Shown: positions 35,118 to 44,812, counted from the stretch's first letter. The stretch: DNA of 64,000 bases from Bacteroidaceae bacterium (GCA_017560945.1 JAFZDY010000037.1:53444-117443); one strand, 5' to 3'. A program made the numbers and translations. The notes: generated from the letters alone by a model not told the origin.

Positions 35118-36092
35118 ATGATTCAGAAGGAACTCATAACAAAACCTATCGAGGCTGAATTGCAGACGTTGCGAGCCCTCATTCAAGAGTCGCTTAGTAG
35201 CGACAATCCCTTGTTGGGTGAGGCTTTGGCTCACATTCGTAAACGATCGGGCAAGATGATGCGTCCTATGTTGACATTGCTTATTGCCAAGTGCTTTGGA
35301 GAGGTGACGGAGAAGGCTTTCCATGCGGCTGCATCGTTAGAGTTGCTTCATACAGCCAGTTTGGTGCACGACGATGTGGTGGATGCAAGCACTGAACGTC
35401 GTGGCCAGCCATCAGTAAATGCCCTGTTCAACAATCAGGTCTCGGTGCTCGTAGGTGATTACTTGCTCTCCACTTCGCTTTACCATGGTTCACAAACGGA
35501 TGACGTGCGAGTGATTCGCCTGATTTCGCAATTGGGACAACGATTGGCAGAAGGTGAATTGCTTCAACTTTCCAATATCTCCAATGATATTATCTCTGAG
35601 GAGGTATATTTCGATATCATCCGAAAGAAAACAGGCGTATTGTTTGAGACATGCGCCCAAGTAGGAGCCTTGTCTGCAAATGCTTCTCCTGAACAGGCTG
35701 AGTGGGCGCGTACAATAGGCGAAATCATTGGATATGCTTTTCAGATAAAGGATGATATTTTTGACTATTTCGACAATTCTGCCATTGGTAAACCTACCGG
35801 CAACGATATGCGCGAAGGAAAACTTACTTTACCCGTTATCCATGTACTCAACTCTACTAAGAATGAGGAGATGAATTCTTTGGCTCGACGTGTAAAGCAA
35901 GGCAATGCTACGCAAGAGGAAATTGCCCAATTGGTAACCTTTACCAAGGAGAATGGAGGAATCGAATACGCCACCCACTACATGGCACAATTGGTAGAAC
36001 GTGCTCATCAATTGCTTGCTCAATGCACCGATGACTCTGTACGCTTGGCGTTGACTACATATATTGACTATGTAGTAAAACGCAATAAGTAA
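35118..36092 (+). CDS. ispB: Trans-isoprenyl diphosphate synthase
   Basis: The product has 324 residues, the usual size. It adds isopentenyl diphosphate units to an allylic primer to build the long chain used for menaquinone. The two Asp-rich motifs are present: HDDVVDAS with Asp85, Asp86 and Asp89, and KDDIFDYFD near residues 211-219. Other marks are SGKMMRPML, GQPSVNALFNNQVSVLVGDY and MREGKLTLPVI. Residues just before the first motif (SLELLHTASLVH) carry no bulky stop residue, which fits a long-chain (octaprenyl-like) product, but chain length cannot be settled from sequence alone. Confidence 0.9.
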   Translation: MIQKELITKPIEAELQTLRALIQESLSSDNPLLGEALAHIRKRSGKMMRPMLTLLIAKCFGEVTEKAFHAAASLELLHTASLVHDDVVDASTERRGQPSVNALFNNQVSVLVGDYLLSTSLYHGSQTDDVRVIRLISQLGQRLAEGELLQLSNISNDIISEEVYFDIIRKKTGVLFETCAQVGALSANASPEQAEWARTIGEIIGYAFQIKDDIFDYFDNSAIGKPTGNDMREGKLTLPVIHVLNSTKNEEMNSLARRVKQGNATQEEIAQLVTFTKENGGIEYATHYMAQLVERAHQLLAQCTDDSVRLALTTYIDYVVKRNK

Positions 36093-36360
36093 TCCCATTA
36101 TTTGTTGTTTGTATAAATTACTATAAAGATATATTTCTTTATATCTCCTTTTGTGACTATTGTAGTATCAAAATCGACAATATTTATACCTATTCTGTTC
36201 ATAAAATTGCCATAAATAGAGATTTTCTCTTAAAAACGCCAATTCTTCCCTTTCTATATAGATTCTACTTTATTGTTGAAATAATTAAATGAATATTTAG
36301 GTTATATTGGTGGGGATTACATTAACTTTATATTGCCAATATTCACGATATATATACGAA

Positions 36361-36393
36361 AAGGGGTTGCATCAAAAATCAATGCAACCCCTT
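36361..36393. terminator. Bidirectional terminator between ispB and deoC
   Basis: AAGGGGTTGCAT (36361-36372) and ATGCAACCCCTT (36382-36393) form a perfect 12-bp stem with a 9-base loop, between two converging genes. The rest of the 36093-36414 gap is AT-rich with no gene. Confidence 0.8.
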
Positions 36394-36414
36394 ATAATTT
36401 ACTAGATGAGAATA

Positions 36415-37365
36415 TTAGAAAATCTTAATCTCTTCGCCTAAAATGTCGCTCAATAACAGATTTGCCAATCGGCTTGTGCCTATACGGAAGAGGGTAGGAG
36501 TGAGCCATTCTTCGCCTAACACCCCTTTGACTATGGTATAGTATGCAAGTGCGTCTTGTACTGTATTTATGCCTCCAGCTGCCTTAAATCCAATTTTACG
36601 ACCTGTTTTAGCGTAATACTCCTTAATGGCTTGACACATAACAAGGGCTGCCTCAGGTGTTGCGCTAACAGGCTCCTTACCTGTAGAGGTCTTGATAAAG
36701 TCTGCTCCGCTATACATACTCAAAAGTGCTGCGCGCTTGATGTCGGATGCGGTTTTCAAAGCACCTGTTTCAAGGATAACCTTCAGTGCATGTTCACCAC
36801 ACAGGGCTTTCAATTCTTGCAACTCGTCGCACATGCCTTCGTAGTCACCACTAAGGAACTTTCCTACTGGGATAACTACATCAATTTCTGTTGCACCTTC
36901 GTGTAGGGCAAGGCTTGTCTCGGCAATTTTTACCTCCATAAAGGTTTGTGATGAGGGAAATCCGCCACTTACACAAGCGACTTCTACATTTTCGACTTGC
37001 AACGATTCGCTAACGATACCAGCGAAACAGGGATATACGCAAAGTGCGGCAACGTGTGGAAGGTCGGGGTGTTCTTCGTCCAAGGCATTTACTTTCTCTA
37101 CGAAACTAAGTACACTCTCTTCGTTGTCAGTACACTTCAAAGTGGTGAGGTCAAGGCAACTGAGCAATGTCTTTTTTGCCTCAGGTGTATCATTCTCCTT
37201 CACTCGCTCAAGCAGGCGTGCCACTTGTGCTTGTACGTGCTCGTCGCTTAACTGAGTATCATACTGAGCCAAAGCGTCGTGGTACTTGTCCTGGCTACTG
37301 AAATCGTCTTCGTGGAAGTGGTCGTGGTCGCATCCACATTCGCAATCGTAATCGTGATGATTCAT
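36415..37365 (-). CDS. deoC: Deoxyribose-phosphate aldolase with a His/Cys-rich N terminus
   Basis: The product has 316 residues, longer than the usual 220-260 because of an N-terminal extension. DeoC cleaves 2-deoxyribose 5-phosphate to glyceraldehyde 3-phosphate and acetaldehyde. Catalytic-site motifs are VILETGAL, ADFIKTSTGK (Schiff-base lysine region) and KIGFKAAGGI. The first 20 residues read HHDYDCECGCDHDHFHEDDF after the initial MN, a cluster of His, Cys and Asp likely to bind metal. It is the last gene of the dtd-mazG-deoC block. Confidence 0.93.
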   Translation of the reverse strand: MNHHDYDCECGCDHDHFHEDDFSSQDKYHDALAQYDTQLSDEHVQAQVARLLERVKENDTPEAKKTLLSCLDLTTLKCTDNEESVLSFVEKVNALDEEHPDLPHVAALCVYPCFAGIVSESLQVENVEVACVSGGFPSSQTFMEVKIAETSLALHEGATEIDVVIPVGKFLSGDYEGMCDELQELKALCGEHALKVILETGALKTASDIKRAALLSMYSGADFIKTSTGKEPVSATPEAALVMCQAIKEYYAKTGRKIGFKAAGGINTVQDALAYYTIVKGVLGEEWLTPTLFRIGTSRLANLLLSDILGEEIKIF

Positions 37366-37432
37366 AATGTCTGTTATTATTAGTTTATATTTTATTCTCT
37401 TAATGCTCTCCTCATAGGGAAAGGAGAGAGAT

Positions 37433-37756
37433 TTACCTCAATTTTTCATTCTCTTTGTGTCTTTCCTTATCCCTTTGTGTCTTCTTCTCCAAGTTTCGTT
37501 CAAAGGCTTCGGTCAGGTCAACTCCTGTCTGGTTAGCCAAGCAGAGGAGCACCCATAGTACATCGGCCATTTCGTCGCCCAAATCGTGCTTTTCGCCCTG
37601 TTTGAACGATTGATCGCCATAGGTACGTGCCATGATGCGCGCCAATTCACCAACCTCCTCGGTGAGGCAAGCCATGTTTGTCAGTTCACTGAAGTAGCGT
37701 ACACCATAGGTCTTTATCCAATGATCGACGCGCTCTTGTGCTTCTTGTAAAGTCAT
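37433..37756 (-). CDS. MazG-like nucleotide pyrophosphohydrolase
   Basis: The product has 107 residues, a single MazG domain: the metal-binding LTEEVGELARIMAR helix and DEMADVLWVLLCLANQTGVDL helix with the E-x-x-E and E-x-x-D residues. Such enzymes hydrolyse nucleoside triphosphates to monophosphates and may clear non-standard nucleotides. The tail is charged (EKKTQRDKERHKENEK). It lies between dtd and deoC, the order found in other Bacteroidales. Confidence 0.87.
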   Translation of the reverse strand: MTLQEAQERVDHWIKTYGVRYFSELTNMACLTEEVGELARIMARTYGDQSFKQGEKHDLGDEMADVLWVLLCLANQTGVDLTEAFERNLEKKTQRDKERHKENEKLR

Positions 37757-37770
37757 ATTGTCAAATTTAG

Positions 37771-37856
37771 ACCCACCCTAACCCTCCCTTTGGGGAGGGA
37801 ACTTGATAGCTAATCATTCTTTTCCCCTCCTTATAGGGAGGGTTAGAGTAGGGCTT
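37771..37856. repeat. Dispersed palindromic repeat between mazG and dtd
   Basis: ACCCACCCTAACCCTCCCTT (37771-37790) and AGGGAGGGTTAGAGTAGGG (about 37834-37852) form a long imperfect inverted repeat, with an inner CCCTCC/GGAGGG-type hairpin at each end. Text of this type is scattered between genes in many Bacteroidetes genomes. Confidence 0.6.
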
Positions 37857-37858
37857 TG

Positions 37859-38311
37859 TTACTCCTTATTCTTCGTATCCATGCAAATGGTCACAGGACC
37901 ATCGTTGAGTAATTCTACCTTCATATCTGCTCCAAATTCGCCTGTGCCTACAGGTTTGCCAAGGGCGATGGAAAGTTCAGTACAAAACTCCTCGTACAAG
38001 GGTATAGAGATGTCGGGCTTTGCTGCGCGGATGTACGATGGACGATTTCCCTTCTTGGTAGATGCAAATAGGGTAAACTGGCTGATAACGAGTATTTCGC
38101 CACCTGCATCCATTATGTTTTTGTTCATTACACCCTGCTCGTCGTCAAAGATTCGTAGCCCGATAATCTTCTTACAGAGCCACTGTATGTCCTCTCCTGC
38201 ATCAGTGTCCTCGATTCCTATAAGCACCAATAGCCCCTTCCCAATGGCCGACTTCACTACTCCATTGATTGTCACCGATGCATGGCTGACACGTTGGATA
38301 ACTGTTCGCAT
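37859..38311 (-). CDS. dtd: D-aminoacyl-tRNA deacylase
   Basis: The product has 150 residues, the normal Dtd length. It hydrolyses D-aminoacyl-tRNAs, so that D-amino acids are not incorporated. Family marks are MRTVIQRVSHASVTINGVV at the N terminus, the active-site SQFTLFASTKKGNRPSY, and GEFGADMKVELLNDGPVT near the C terminus, where the Gly-Pro pair blocks L-amino acids. A TACCTTTG box on the minus strand (38355-38362) lies 44 bases upstream. Confidence 0.95.
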   Translation of the reverse strand: MRTVIQRVSHASVTINGVVKSAIGKGLLVLIGIEDTDAGEDIQWLCKKIIGLRIFDDEQGVMNKNIMDAGGEILVISQFTLFASTKKGNRPSYIRAAKPDISIPLYEEFCTELSIALGKPVGTGEFGADMKVELLNDGPVTICMDTKNKE

Positions 38312-38688
38312 GTGTGTTTCTTATGTTTTATTGTTCAATGCCTCTTTTCGCCCACAAAGGTACAAAAGTTCTGCCATCATGGAAGCAGACAAGCCATAAA
38401 AACTCAATTTATACCTTAAAGAAGGGCAGACATCCAATGATTTCTTACCTCACCATCACTTTTGTACCTTGTACTCCTATCAATGTAGGAAAATGCATTT
38501 TCACATGTGTTGGTTATATTGGCACAAAAGTACTATATTTGTTTTACAAAAACAATTCTATCTGAAAGGAAATACGTCCTTCGCTACTTTCTTCGCAAGA
38601 ATGCCCTAAAACGACAATTATTGCATAATGATGGTGTACTCTCCAACTGCTTTTTCCTTGGAAATGCCCCTATTTAGCTATAAATTTC

Positions 38689-38850
38689 TATTTCATCAAA
38701 AATCCTATCATTAAAAAATGGCTTTATTGCATTGTGTGCCAGTATGATAACGCAATAATTGGTATGATTTCCTTGCAATATTTTCAATCATCCTTGCCGA
38801 GGGGCGGAAATATGCAACTCTCGCGATGTTTGAAAGGAGGGTAAATCCGG
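38689..38850. repeat. Intergenic modular repeat, locus C
   Basis: The gap 38312-38980 holds no supported gene. It carries CTATTTCATCAAA (38688-38700), then GCA-containing units at 38729, 38752 and 38775 (period 23, with GTATGAT-like text), then AAATATGCAACTCTCGCGA (38809-38827) and TTTGAAAGGAGGG. The order matches locus A (2619-3010). Confidence 0.4.
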
Positions 38851-38980
38851 ATGTTTTTTCTCTACCTAAGAATTTTATTTCTCAGGTATGGAAAAAATAT
38901 TTTTCAGACACAAAAAAAACTTTAGAACATTTCGATGGGGATAATGTTATAAAAGGAAAAACTTTTCAGGACCTTTATCG

Positions 38981-40039
38981 ATGAATTACGGCATTAGTAT
39001 TCTTTTTCGAGCCATCCCCTTGGCCATGGCTCTTTTCTGTTTTGGATATGGGGCATTTGTCTTGTATGAAAGTGAAAACGATGCCCGATGGGTGGCAGGG
39101 CCAGTATTGTTGTCTTTGGGGATGATATGTGTGGCACTCTTCTCTACGGCAGCAACCATTATTCGCCAACTTATACACACGTATAATCGTACGGCACGTT
39201 ACGCTCTGCCTGCACTTGGCTATGCGGCAGCCCTCTTCACCTTTGCCGCAGGGTGGGGGTATATGGCAAATTCAGAGTCAACCACGCATTTCGTCGCTGG
39301 CCATGTGGTGTGTGGCGTTAGTTTCATTGTGGTTTGCATCTCCACCACGGCTACGGCCTCTACACGTTTTACCTTGATACCTATCAATGCTTTAAAGACT
39401 GGTCATGAGTCACCTCAAGGATGTTTTACACGCAAGCAATCTGCTTTACTTATAGGTATAGGCTTGCTGATGGCATTAATGGGGTGGGTGTGGACCTTCT
39501 GGTTATTGAGCCATGTAGAGGCTTATGCGCCTTGCTACATAGCGGGACATGTTCTTTTAGGGCTCTCCTGCATCTGTACCAGTTTGGTAGCGCTTATAAC
39601 CACTATTGTACGTCAGATAGGGAATGTGTATCGCGAGGGGGTAGAGAGTAAACTATGGCCTTTGCTTGTGTTGTTGATGGGAAGTATCAGTTTTTTGGAT
39701 GGATTATACGTCGTTCTTACGGCTCCCATAGTCGCTCATGCCGTGATAGGATACATTTTGATGGGGTTAGGTATGGTGTGTTATAGTATCTCGAGTAAGG
39801 TTATTCTCTTGGCCGTAACATGGCGACGTACATTTGCTTTGGCGAACAGAATACCGCTTGTACCTATTTTTACGGCCTTTTTCTGCTTGTTTCTATCTGC
39901 TTTTCTCTTTCAAATGTCGCAAACTCACGATGCTTATTTCGTGCCTGCCCGTGTAATTGCAGGTTTGGGTGCCATTTGTTTTACACTCTTTTCAATTGTA
40001 AGCATTTTGGAGAGTGGTACGGCGAAATCCAGTGCTTAA
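38981..40039 (+). CDS. YhiM-like inner-membrane protein (DUF2776)
   Basis: The product has 352 residues with about ten hydrophobic helices in a repeating pattern, each repeat carrying a short AGHV or AGPV turn (WVAGPVLLSLGMIC, FVAGHVVCGVS, YIAGHVLLGLSCIC). It closely follows Escherichia coli YhiM from end to end, including LANRIPLVPIFTAFFCLFLS and the closing VSILESGTAK, and belongs to DUF2776. YhiM has been linked to acid/low-pH survival; the role here is unknown. It lies in the opposite direction between uvrC and dtd and appears inserted there, ending one base before the uvrC stop. Confidence 0.88.
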   Translation: MNYGISILFRAIPLAMALFCFGYGAFVLYESENDARWVAGPVLLSLGMICVALFSTAATIIRQLIHTYNRTARYALPALGYAAALFTFAAGWGYMANSESTTHFVAGHVVCGVSFIVVCISTTATASTRFTLIPINALKTGHESPQGCFTRKQSALLIGIGLLMALMGWVWTFWLLSHVEAYAPCYIAGHVLLGLSCICTSLVALITTIVRQIGNVYREGVESKLWPLLVLLMGSISFLDGLYVVLTAPIVAHAVIGYILMGLGMVCYSISSKVILLAVTWRRTFALANRIPLVPIFTAFFCLFLSAFLFQMSQTHDAYFVPARVIAGLGAICFTLFSIVSILESGTAKSSA

Positions 40040-41863
40040 TTATTGCTCCTTCAATGCCTCTATGAGCAACTTGGCCTTAGCTTGGCCAATGATAGATGCG
40101 ATCTCCTCTTCAGAGGCTTCGCGAATGCGTTTCACACTCTTGAAGTGCTTCAATAGGGTGGACTTTGTCTTTTCTCCAATACCTTTAATAGAGTCAAGAG
40201 CTGAGGCCGTTTGTCGCTTGCTTCGTTTGTCACGATGAAAAGTGATGGCGAAGCGATGTACCTCGTCTTGAATCTGCTCGAGAAGGTGAAAGAGGGGAGT
40301 GTTTTGCTTCAACCCGATGGTTAATGGAGGGAAACCAAAGAGTAATTCGCGTGTGCGATGGCGATCATCCTTAGCAAGTCCAGCAATAGGAATATGGAGA
40401 TGCAATTCATCCTCCACCACTTGGCGAACCACCTCCATTTGTCCCTTTCCTCCGTCGGTTATAATAAGGTCGGGTAGGGGAGAACCCTCCTCAATGGCAC
40501 GACTATATCGACGTCGAACAACTTCTTGCATGGAGGCATAGTCATCAGGGCCTTCCACTGTGCGTATGTTGTATTTTCGATAGTCTTGCTTACTTGGCTT
40601 TGTCTTCTTGAACACCACGCAAGCAGCTACGGCATCGGATCCAGAGATGTTAGAGTTGTCAAAACACTCTATCTGATAAGGCATTTTTTCCATCCCCAAA
40701 GCAGATTGAATCTCCTTCATCAGGCGTACACTTTTCTGCTCAGGATTGAGTTTTTCTGCCTGCTTCATACGGTCGGCACGATATTGCTTTACGTTCAATT
40801 GCGAGAGGTCGAGCAACTTCTTTTTTTCGCCTCGTTGGGGAATAGTTATTGTTACATTGGCCAATTCTAAATCCAACTCAAAGGGGACAATTATCTCACG
40901 TGATTGGCTTTTATAACGCTCTCTCATCTCCACAATGCCGAGTTGGAGCAGTTCCTCTGGTGTCTCCTCCATACGTTTCTTGTATTCGAAGGTGAAGGCC
41001 TGGTTGATGCAACCGTTTGTGATGTGCAAATAGTTGATAAATGCCTCATTATCATCTACTTCAATAGAAAATACATCAATATTGTGGAGGATATTACTAA
41101 CCACCTCGCTCTTAGCTCGATAGTTTTCCAGCAATTGATACTTTTCCTTCACGATTTGTGCCTCCTCGAATCGCATTTCACTTGCAAGATATTGCATTTC
41201 CTCCATCATCTGTCGGGTCAGTTCTTGGCTATTTCCCGCAAGTATTTGCTTGATTTCGGCGATGCTTTTCATGTATTCATCGTGCGATTGTTGTCCTATA
41301 CAAGGGCCTTGGCAATTCTTGATATGATACTCCAAGCAGACTTTAAACTTCCCATTTCGGATGTTTTCAGGAGTTAGTGCAAGGTTGCATCGCCGCACTT
41401 TATAGAGTTTCTTGATGAGGTCGAGCAATGCGTGCATGGTGGGTACATGGCTATAGGGGCCATAGTATGTAGAACCATTGCGAATGATGCGTCGTGTGGA
41501 GAAAACTCGTGGGAAATACTCATTGCTCACGCAGATGCTTGGGTAGGTTTTGTCATCCTTTAGCAATACGTTGTAGCGTGGTCGATATTTCTTGATGAGG
41601 TTGTTTTCCAATAGTAGTGCATCCTCCTCTGTCTTTACTACCACGTATCTGATATCTGCAATTTTACTGACTAATACACGCGTTTTTCCTGGCAAGTGCT
41701 CTTTCGAAAAGTATGAATAAACGCGACGCTTAAGGTTTTTGGCTTTTCCTACATATATGATAGTGCCCGAGGCATCAAGATACTGATAGCATCCAGGTGT
41801 CTCGGGTAAATTCAATACGATACCGCGTAGGTATTCGTTAGTATGCAGGTCTTGCTCAACCAT
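40040..41863 (-). CDS. uvrC: Excinuclease ABC subunit C
   Basis: The product has 607 residues, full length. UvrC makes both cuts around a lesion in nucleotide excision repair. Domains in order: GIY-YIG nuclease at about residues 18-95 (PGCYQYLDASGTIIYVGKAK), a four-cysteine-type region with CLEYHIKNCQGPC, the UVR helix that contacts UvrB (about 205-240), the RNase H-like nuclease at about 385-530 (CFDNSNISGSDAVAACVVF, LIITDGGKGQM), and a C-terminal helix-hairpin-helix pair (SIKGIGEKTKSTLLKHF). It lies 9 bases downstream of apt. Confidence 0.97.
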   Translation of the reverse strand: MVEQDLHTNEYLRGIVLNLPETPGCYQYLDASGTIIYVGKAKNLKRRVYSYFSKEHLPGKTRVLVSKIADIRYVVVKTEEDALLLENNLIKKYRPRYNVLLKDDKTYPSICVSNEYFPRVFSTRRIIRNGSTYYGPYSHVPTMHALLDLIKKLYKVRRCNLALTPENIRNGKFKVCLEYHIKNCQGPCIGQQSHDEYMKSIAEIKQILAGNSQELTRQMMEEMQYLASEMRFEEAQIVKEKYQLLENYRAKSEVVSNILHNIDVFSIEVDDNEAFINYLHITNGCINQAFTFEYKKRMEETPEELLQLGIVEMRERYKSQSREIIVPFELDLELANVTITIPQRGEKKKLLDLSQLNVKQYRADRMKQAEKLNPEQKSVRLMKEIQSALGMEKMPYQIECFDNSNISGSDAVAACVVFKKTKPSKQDYRKYNIRTVEGPDDYASMQEVVRRRYSRAIEEGSPLPDLIITDGGKGQMEVVRQVVEDELHLHIPIAGLAKDDRHRTRELLFGFPPLTIGLKQNTPLFHLLEQIQDEVHRFAITFHRDKRSKRQTASALDSIKGIGEKTKSTLLKHFKSVKRIREASEEEIASIIGQAKAKLLIEALKEQ

Positions 41864-41872
41864 TCTATTCCT

Positions 41873-42403
41873 TTATTCTTCTACTTCTATCAACGCACTC
41901 ACATCTACTCCTTCATCAAATACGTTGCGTCCATTGAGGTTGGTGATCTCGATGATGAAGTTGATGAATGTCTTAGAAGGATTGAACTTTTGTACAAGGT
42001 TGTATGCGGCTTTTACTGTTCCTCCAGTGGCCAATAAGTCGTCGTGAATGAGCACCACATCGTTCTCGTCGATTGCATCTTTGTGAATCTCGATGGTGTC
42101 TGTCCCATACTCTTTGGCAAAAGTTTCTTGTATTGTTTCTGCGGGGAGTTTTCCTGGTTTGCGAGCCAATACAAAACCTGCATTCAAGCGTGAAGCCAAA
42201 AGTGCGCCCATTACAAAGCCTCTTGACTCTACACCTACCACTTTTGTGATTCCCTTATCCTTGTACATCTCGTACAATTCCTCCTCTAATTCCTTTAAAC
42301 ACTCTGCGCTCTTGAATAGGGTGGTTACATCGAAAAACAGAATGCCTGGGATAGGAAAATCGGGCACTGTTCTTAGGTTTTTCATTAGTAATTCTTTGTT
42401 CAT
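41873..42403 (-). CDS. apt: Adenine phosphoribosyltransferase
   Basis: The product has 176 residues. Apt makes AMP from adenine and phosphoribosyl pyrophosphate in purine salvage. Family marks are PDFPIPGILFFDVTTLF at the N terminus, VVGVESRGFVMGALLASRL, and the phosphoribosyl-pyrophosphate loop VVLIHDDLLATGGTV. It lies between mnmG and uvrC on the same strand with short gaps, so the three are probably one transcript from the promoter at 44387-44417. Confidence 0.95.
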   Translation of the reverse strand: MNKELLMKNLRTVPDFPIPGILFFDVTTLFKSAECLKELEEELYEMYKDKGITKVVGVESRGFVMGALLASRLNAGFVLARKPGKLPAETIQETFAKEYGTDTIEIHKDAIDENDVVLIHDDLLATGGTVKAAYNLVQKFNPSKTFINFIIEITNLNGRNVFDEGVDVSALIEVEE

Positions 42404-42462
42404 ACCCAGTCTTTTATCTTTGTTTATTTATTCTTTTGTTCCACGTGAAACATTTTGCATTC

Positions 42463-44334
42463 TTATCGTCCCATGAGTACCAACAACACGTTCACATCGC
42501 TTGGCGACACACCAGGGATGCGGCTTGCCTGAGCGAGGGTTTCAGGGTCGATTTTTGCCAATTTTTGTCTGGCTTCTGTAGAGAGCGATTGCAGAGTCGC
42601 ATAGTCGAAGCGGCCTTTGATGCGGATGTTCTCCAAGCGTTGCATCTTATCTGCTATTAGCCGTTCGCGCTCTATGTATCCACGATACTTTATCTTGATT
42701 TCGGCAGCCTCCAAAGTTTCCTCTTTTCGCTCACTGATACCGTTCAATAATTGATTAAAAGCACCAACGTGTGGGGCTATATTGTCGATTGTTATCTCAG
42801 GGCGATCGAGTAGGTCTATCAACTTGCAACCTCCACGCAGAGGAGTGGTGCCAAGTCCTTCCAGGGCCCCATTGATATATGCAGCTTTGATGGAGAATTT
42901 CTTGGCAAAATCTATGATTCCTTCGATACTTTCACGCTTACGAGTGAGTCTTTCATATCGTTCGCGAGAGGCTAATCCTAAGTTGTAAGAACGCTCGGTC
43001 AAACGCATATCTGCATCGTCTTGACGAAGAAGGATTCGATACTCTGCACGTGAAGTGAACATTCGATAAGGCTCGTCAACTCCCTTAGTCACCAAGTCGT
43101 CAATCAATACACCAATGTATGCTTCGTCGCGTCCTAATGTGAAGGGCTCTCCTCCGTGGCAATTGATGTGTGCGTTGATACCTGCAATCAGTCCTTGTCC
43201 TCCTGCTTCTTCATATCCAGTTGTGCCATTTACTTGTCCGGCTAAGAAGAAATTCTTGATGACCTTCGATTCTAATGTATGCTTTAATTGGGTGGGGTCG
43301 AAATAGTCGTATTCAATAGCATAACCTGGACGATAGATTACCAAATCACGGAAAGCAGGAACCTTTTTCAATGCTGAAATCTGGATGTCCATCGGCAATG
43401 AGGATGAGAATCCGTTCAGATAAAGTTCTTGCGTAGTTTCACCCTCGGGTTCAAGGAATAGTTGGTGCTGTTCTTTGTCGGGGAAGGTGACGATTTTAGT
43501 CTCAATACTTGGGCAATATCGTGGTCCTATACTCTGAATCTGTCCATTGAAAAGGGGAGATTCAGGCAATCCATTGCGTAATATTTCATGTACTTCGGGA
43601 TTGGTAAAACATGTCCAGCAACAAAGTTGTTTCAACTTGCGAGGCTCGCTCATGTAGGAGAAACTATGAAAATCTGATTCACCCTCTTGAATTTCCATAT
43701 CCTCGTAATGCACACTCCGTCCGTCTATGCGTACTGGAGTACCTGTTTTCATGCGCCCAGTAGTGATTCCGTGACGTATGATTGACTCTGTTAATTGGTA
43801 CGATGCAGGTTCTGCCATACGTCCTCCAGGCAATTGTGTGCGTCCTACGTGTAGTAATCCATTGAGGAAGGTACCGGCCGTTAATATGACACAACGTGCA
43901 TGAAAAGTGACTCCCCACACGGTTTTTACACCAACTACCTCTCCGTTTTCTACGAGCAGTTCATTCACTGTGTCTTGCCAAATATTTAGGTTGGGAGTAT
44001 TTTCAAGCACTTCGCGCCAAGCCCAAATGAACTTTTCACGATCGCATTGTGCACGAGGGCTCCACATGGCGGGTCCTTTCGAACGATTTAGCATACGGAA
44101 TTGGATGGCTGTGCGATCGGTGACCAGTCCCATATATCCGCCTAATGCGTCGATTTCGCGTACAATCTGTCCTTTTGCAATGCCTCCCACGGCTGGGTTA
44201 CAACTCATTTGGCCAATCTTGTTCATGTCCATTGTGATAAGACAAGTCTTGGATCCAAGGTTGGCCGAAGCTGCCGCCGCTTCACATCCGGCGTGTCCAG
44301 CACCAATAACAATGACGTCGTAGGTAAATTCCAT
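42463..44334 (-). CDS. mnmG: tRNA uridine-5-carboxymethylaminomethyl modification enzyme
   Basis: The product has 623 residues, full length. With MnmE, MnmG modifies uridine 34 of certain tRNAs, using FAD. The N-terminal FAD-binding motif is VIVIGAGHAGCEAAAASAN. Further signatures are GGIAKGQIVREIDALGG, RTAIQFRMLNRSKGPAMWSP, TGTPVRIDGRSV and TGYEEAGGQGLIAGINA. The C-terminal helical domain closes IPGVSPSDVNVLLVLM. It is the first gene of the leftward mnmG-apt-uvrC block. Confidence 0.97.
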   Translation of the reverse strand: MEFTYDVIVIGAGHAGCEAAAASANLGSKTCLITMDMNKIGQMSCNPAVGGIAKGQIVREIDALGGYMGLVTDRTAIQFRMLNRSKGPAMWSPRAQCDREKFIWAWREVLENTPNLNIWQDTVNELLVENGEVVGVKTVWGVTFHARCVILTAGTFLNGLLHVGRTQLPGGRMAEPASYQLTESIIRHGITTGRMKTGTPVRIDGRSVHYEDMEIQEGESDFHSFSYMSEPRKLKQLCCWTCFTNPEVHEILRNGLPESPLFNGQIQSIGPRYCPSIETKIVTFPDKEQHQLFLEPEGETTQELYLNGFSSSLPMDIQISALKKVPAFRDLVIYRPGYAIEYDYFDPTQLKHTLESKVIKNFFLAGQVNGTTGYEEAGGQGLIAGINAHINCHGGEPFTLGRDEAYIGVLIDDLVTKGVDEPYRMFTSRAEYRILLRQDDADMRLTERSYNLGLASRERYERLTRKRESIEGIIDFAKKFSIKAAYINGALEGLGTTPLRGGCKLIDLLDRPEITIDNIAPHVGAFNQLLNGISERKEETLEAAEIKIKYRGYIERERLIADKMQRLENIRIKGRFDYATLQSLSTEARQKLAKIDPETLAQASRIPGVSPSDVNVLLVLMGR

Positions 44335-44386
44335 CTCTTTTTATTTTTCTTCTTTTGTCTATTCTCGTTCGAAACTTATTTCGTGG

Positions 44387-44417
44387 CAAAGTTAGGGATA
44401 AAAGTTGAATGTCGCAA
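44387..44417 (-). promoter_or_regulatory. Promoter for mnmG-apt-uvrC
   Basis: On the minus strand, TTG (44415-44417), a 20-bp gap and TAACTTTG (44387-44394) fit the consensus, 53 bases before the mnmG start. The remainder of the gap up to 44750 is AT-rich without a gene. Confidence 0.6.
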
Positions 44418-44751
44418 TCAGTTGTGCAATTTTTGACGTTATAGCCTTGCACTTCTCTTTCTTTGATTTATTTGAACCGAAATTTCTGTGTGACATTTTG
44501 CTTTAAATATTGTGATTATTGTTTCTTTTTGTTCGAATGCTTAGAGTAATTCGATGGGTATATAGTTGTAAAGATGATATTATGACATATTTTTCTTGCT
44601 TTTTGTAAACTCTGCACGTGTGGAATTTTGCACTTTCCTGAGTCATTCGATTCCTTGCCCGTAAATTTGGCAAGGATTTATGCTTTTGTGGGGATGTTTT
44701 TTTTACGGATGTTAGATTTATTGTTAAAAGTAAATTTTTGCGAATCTCTAT

Positions 44752-44781
44752 TTTGTGTAAGTAAATATATGTGTATATTTG
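44752..44781 (+). promoter_or_regulatory. Promoter for the nitroreductase-family gene
   Basis: TTTG (44752-44755), an 18-bp gap and TATATTTG (44774-44781) lie 32 bases before the start codon at 44813. Confidence 0.6.
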
Positions 44782-44812
44782 CACCATGTAATATTTATAA
44801 ACAAAAAGGATT

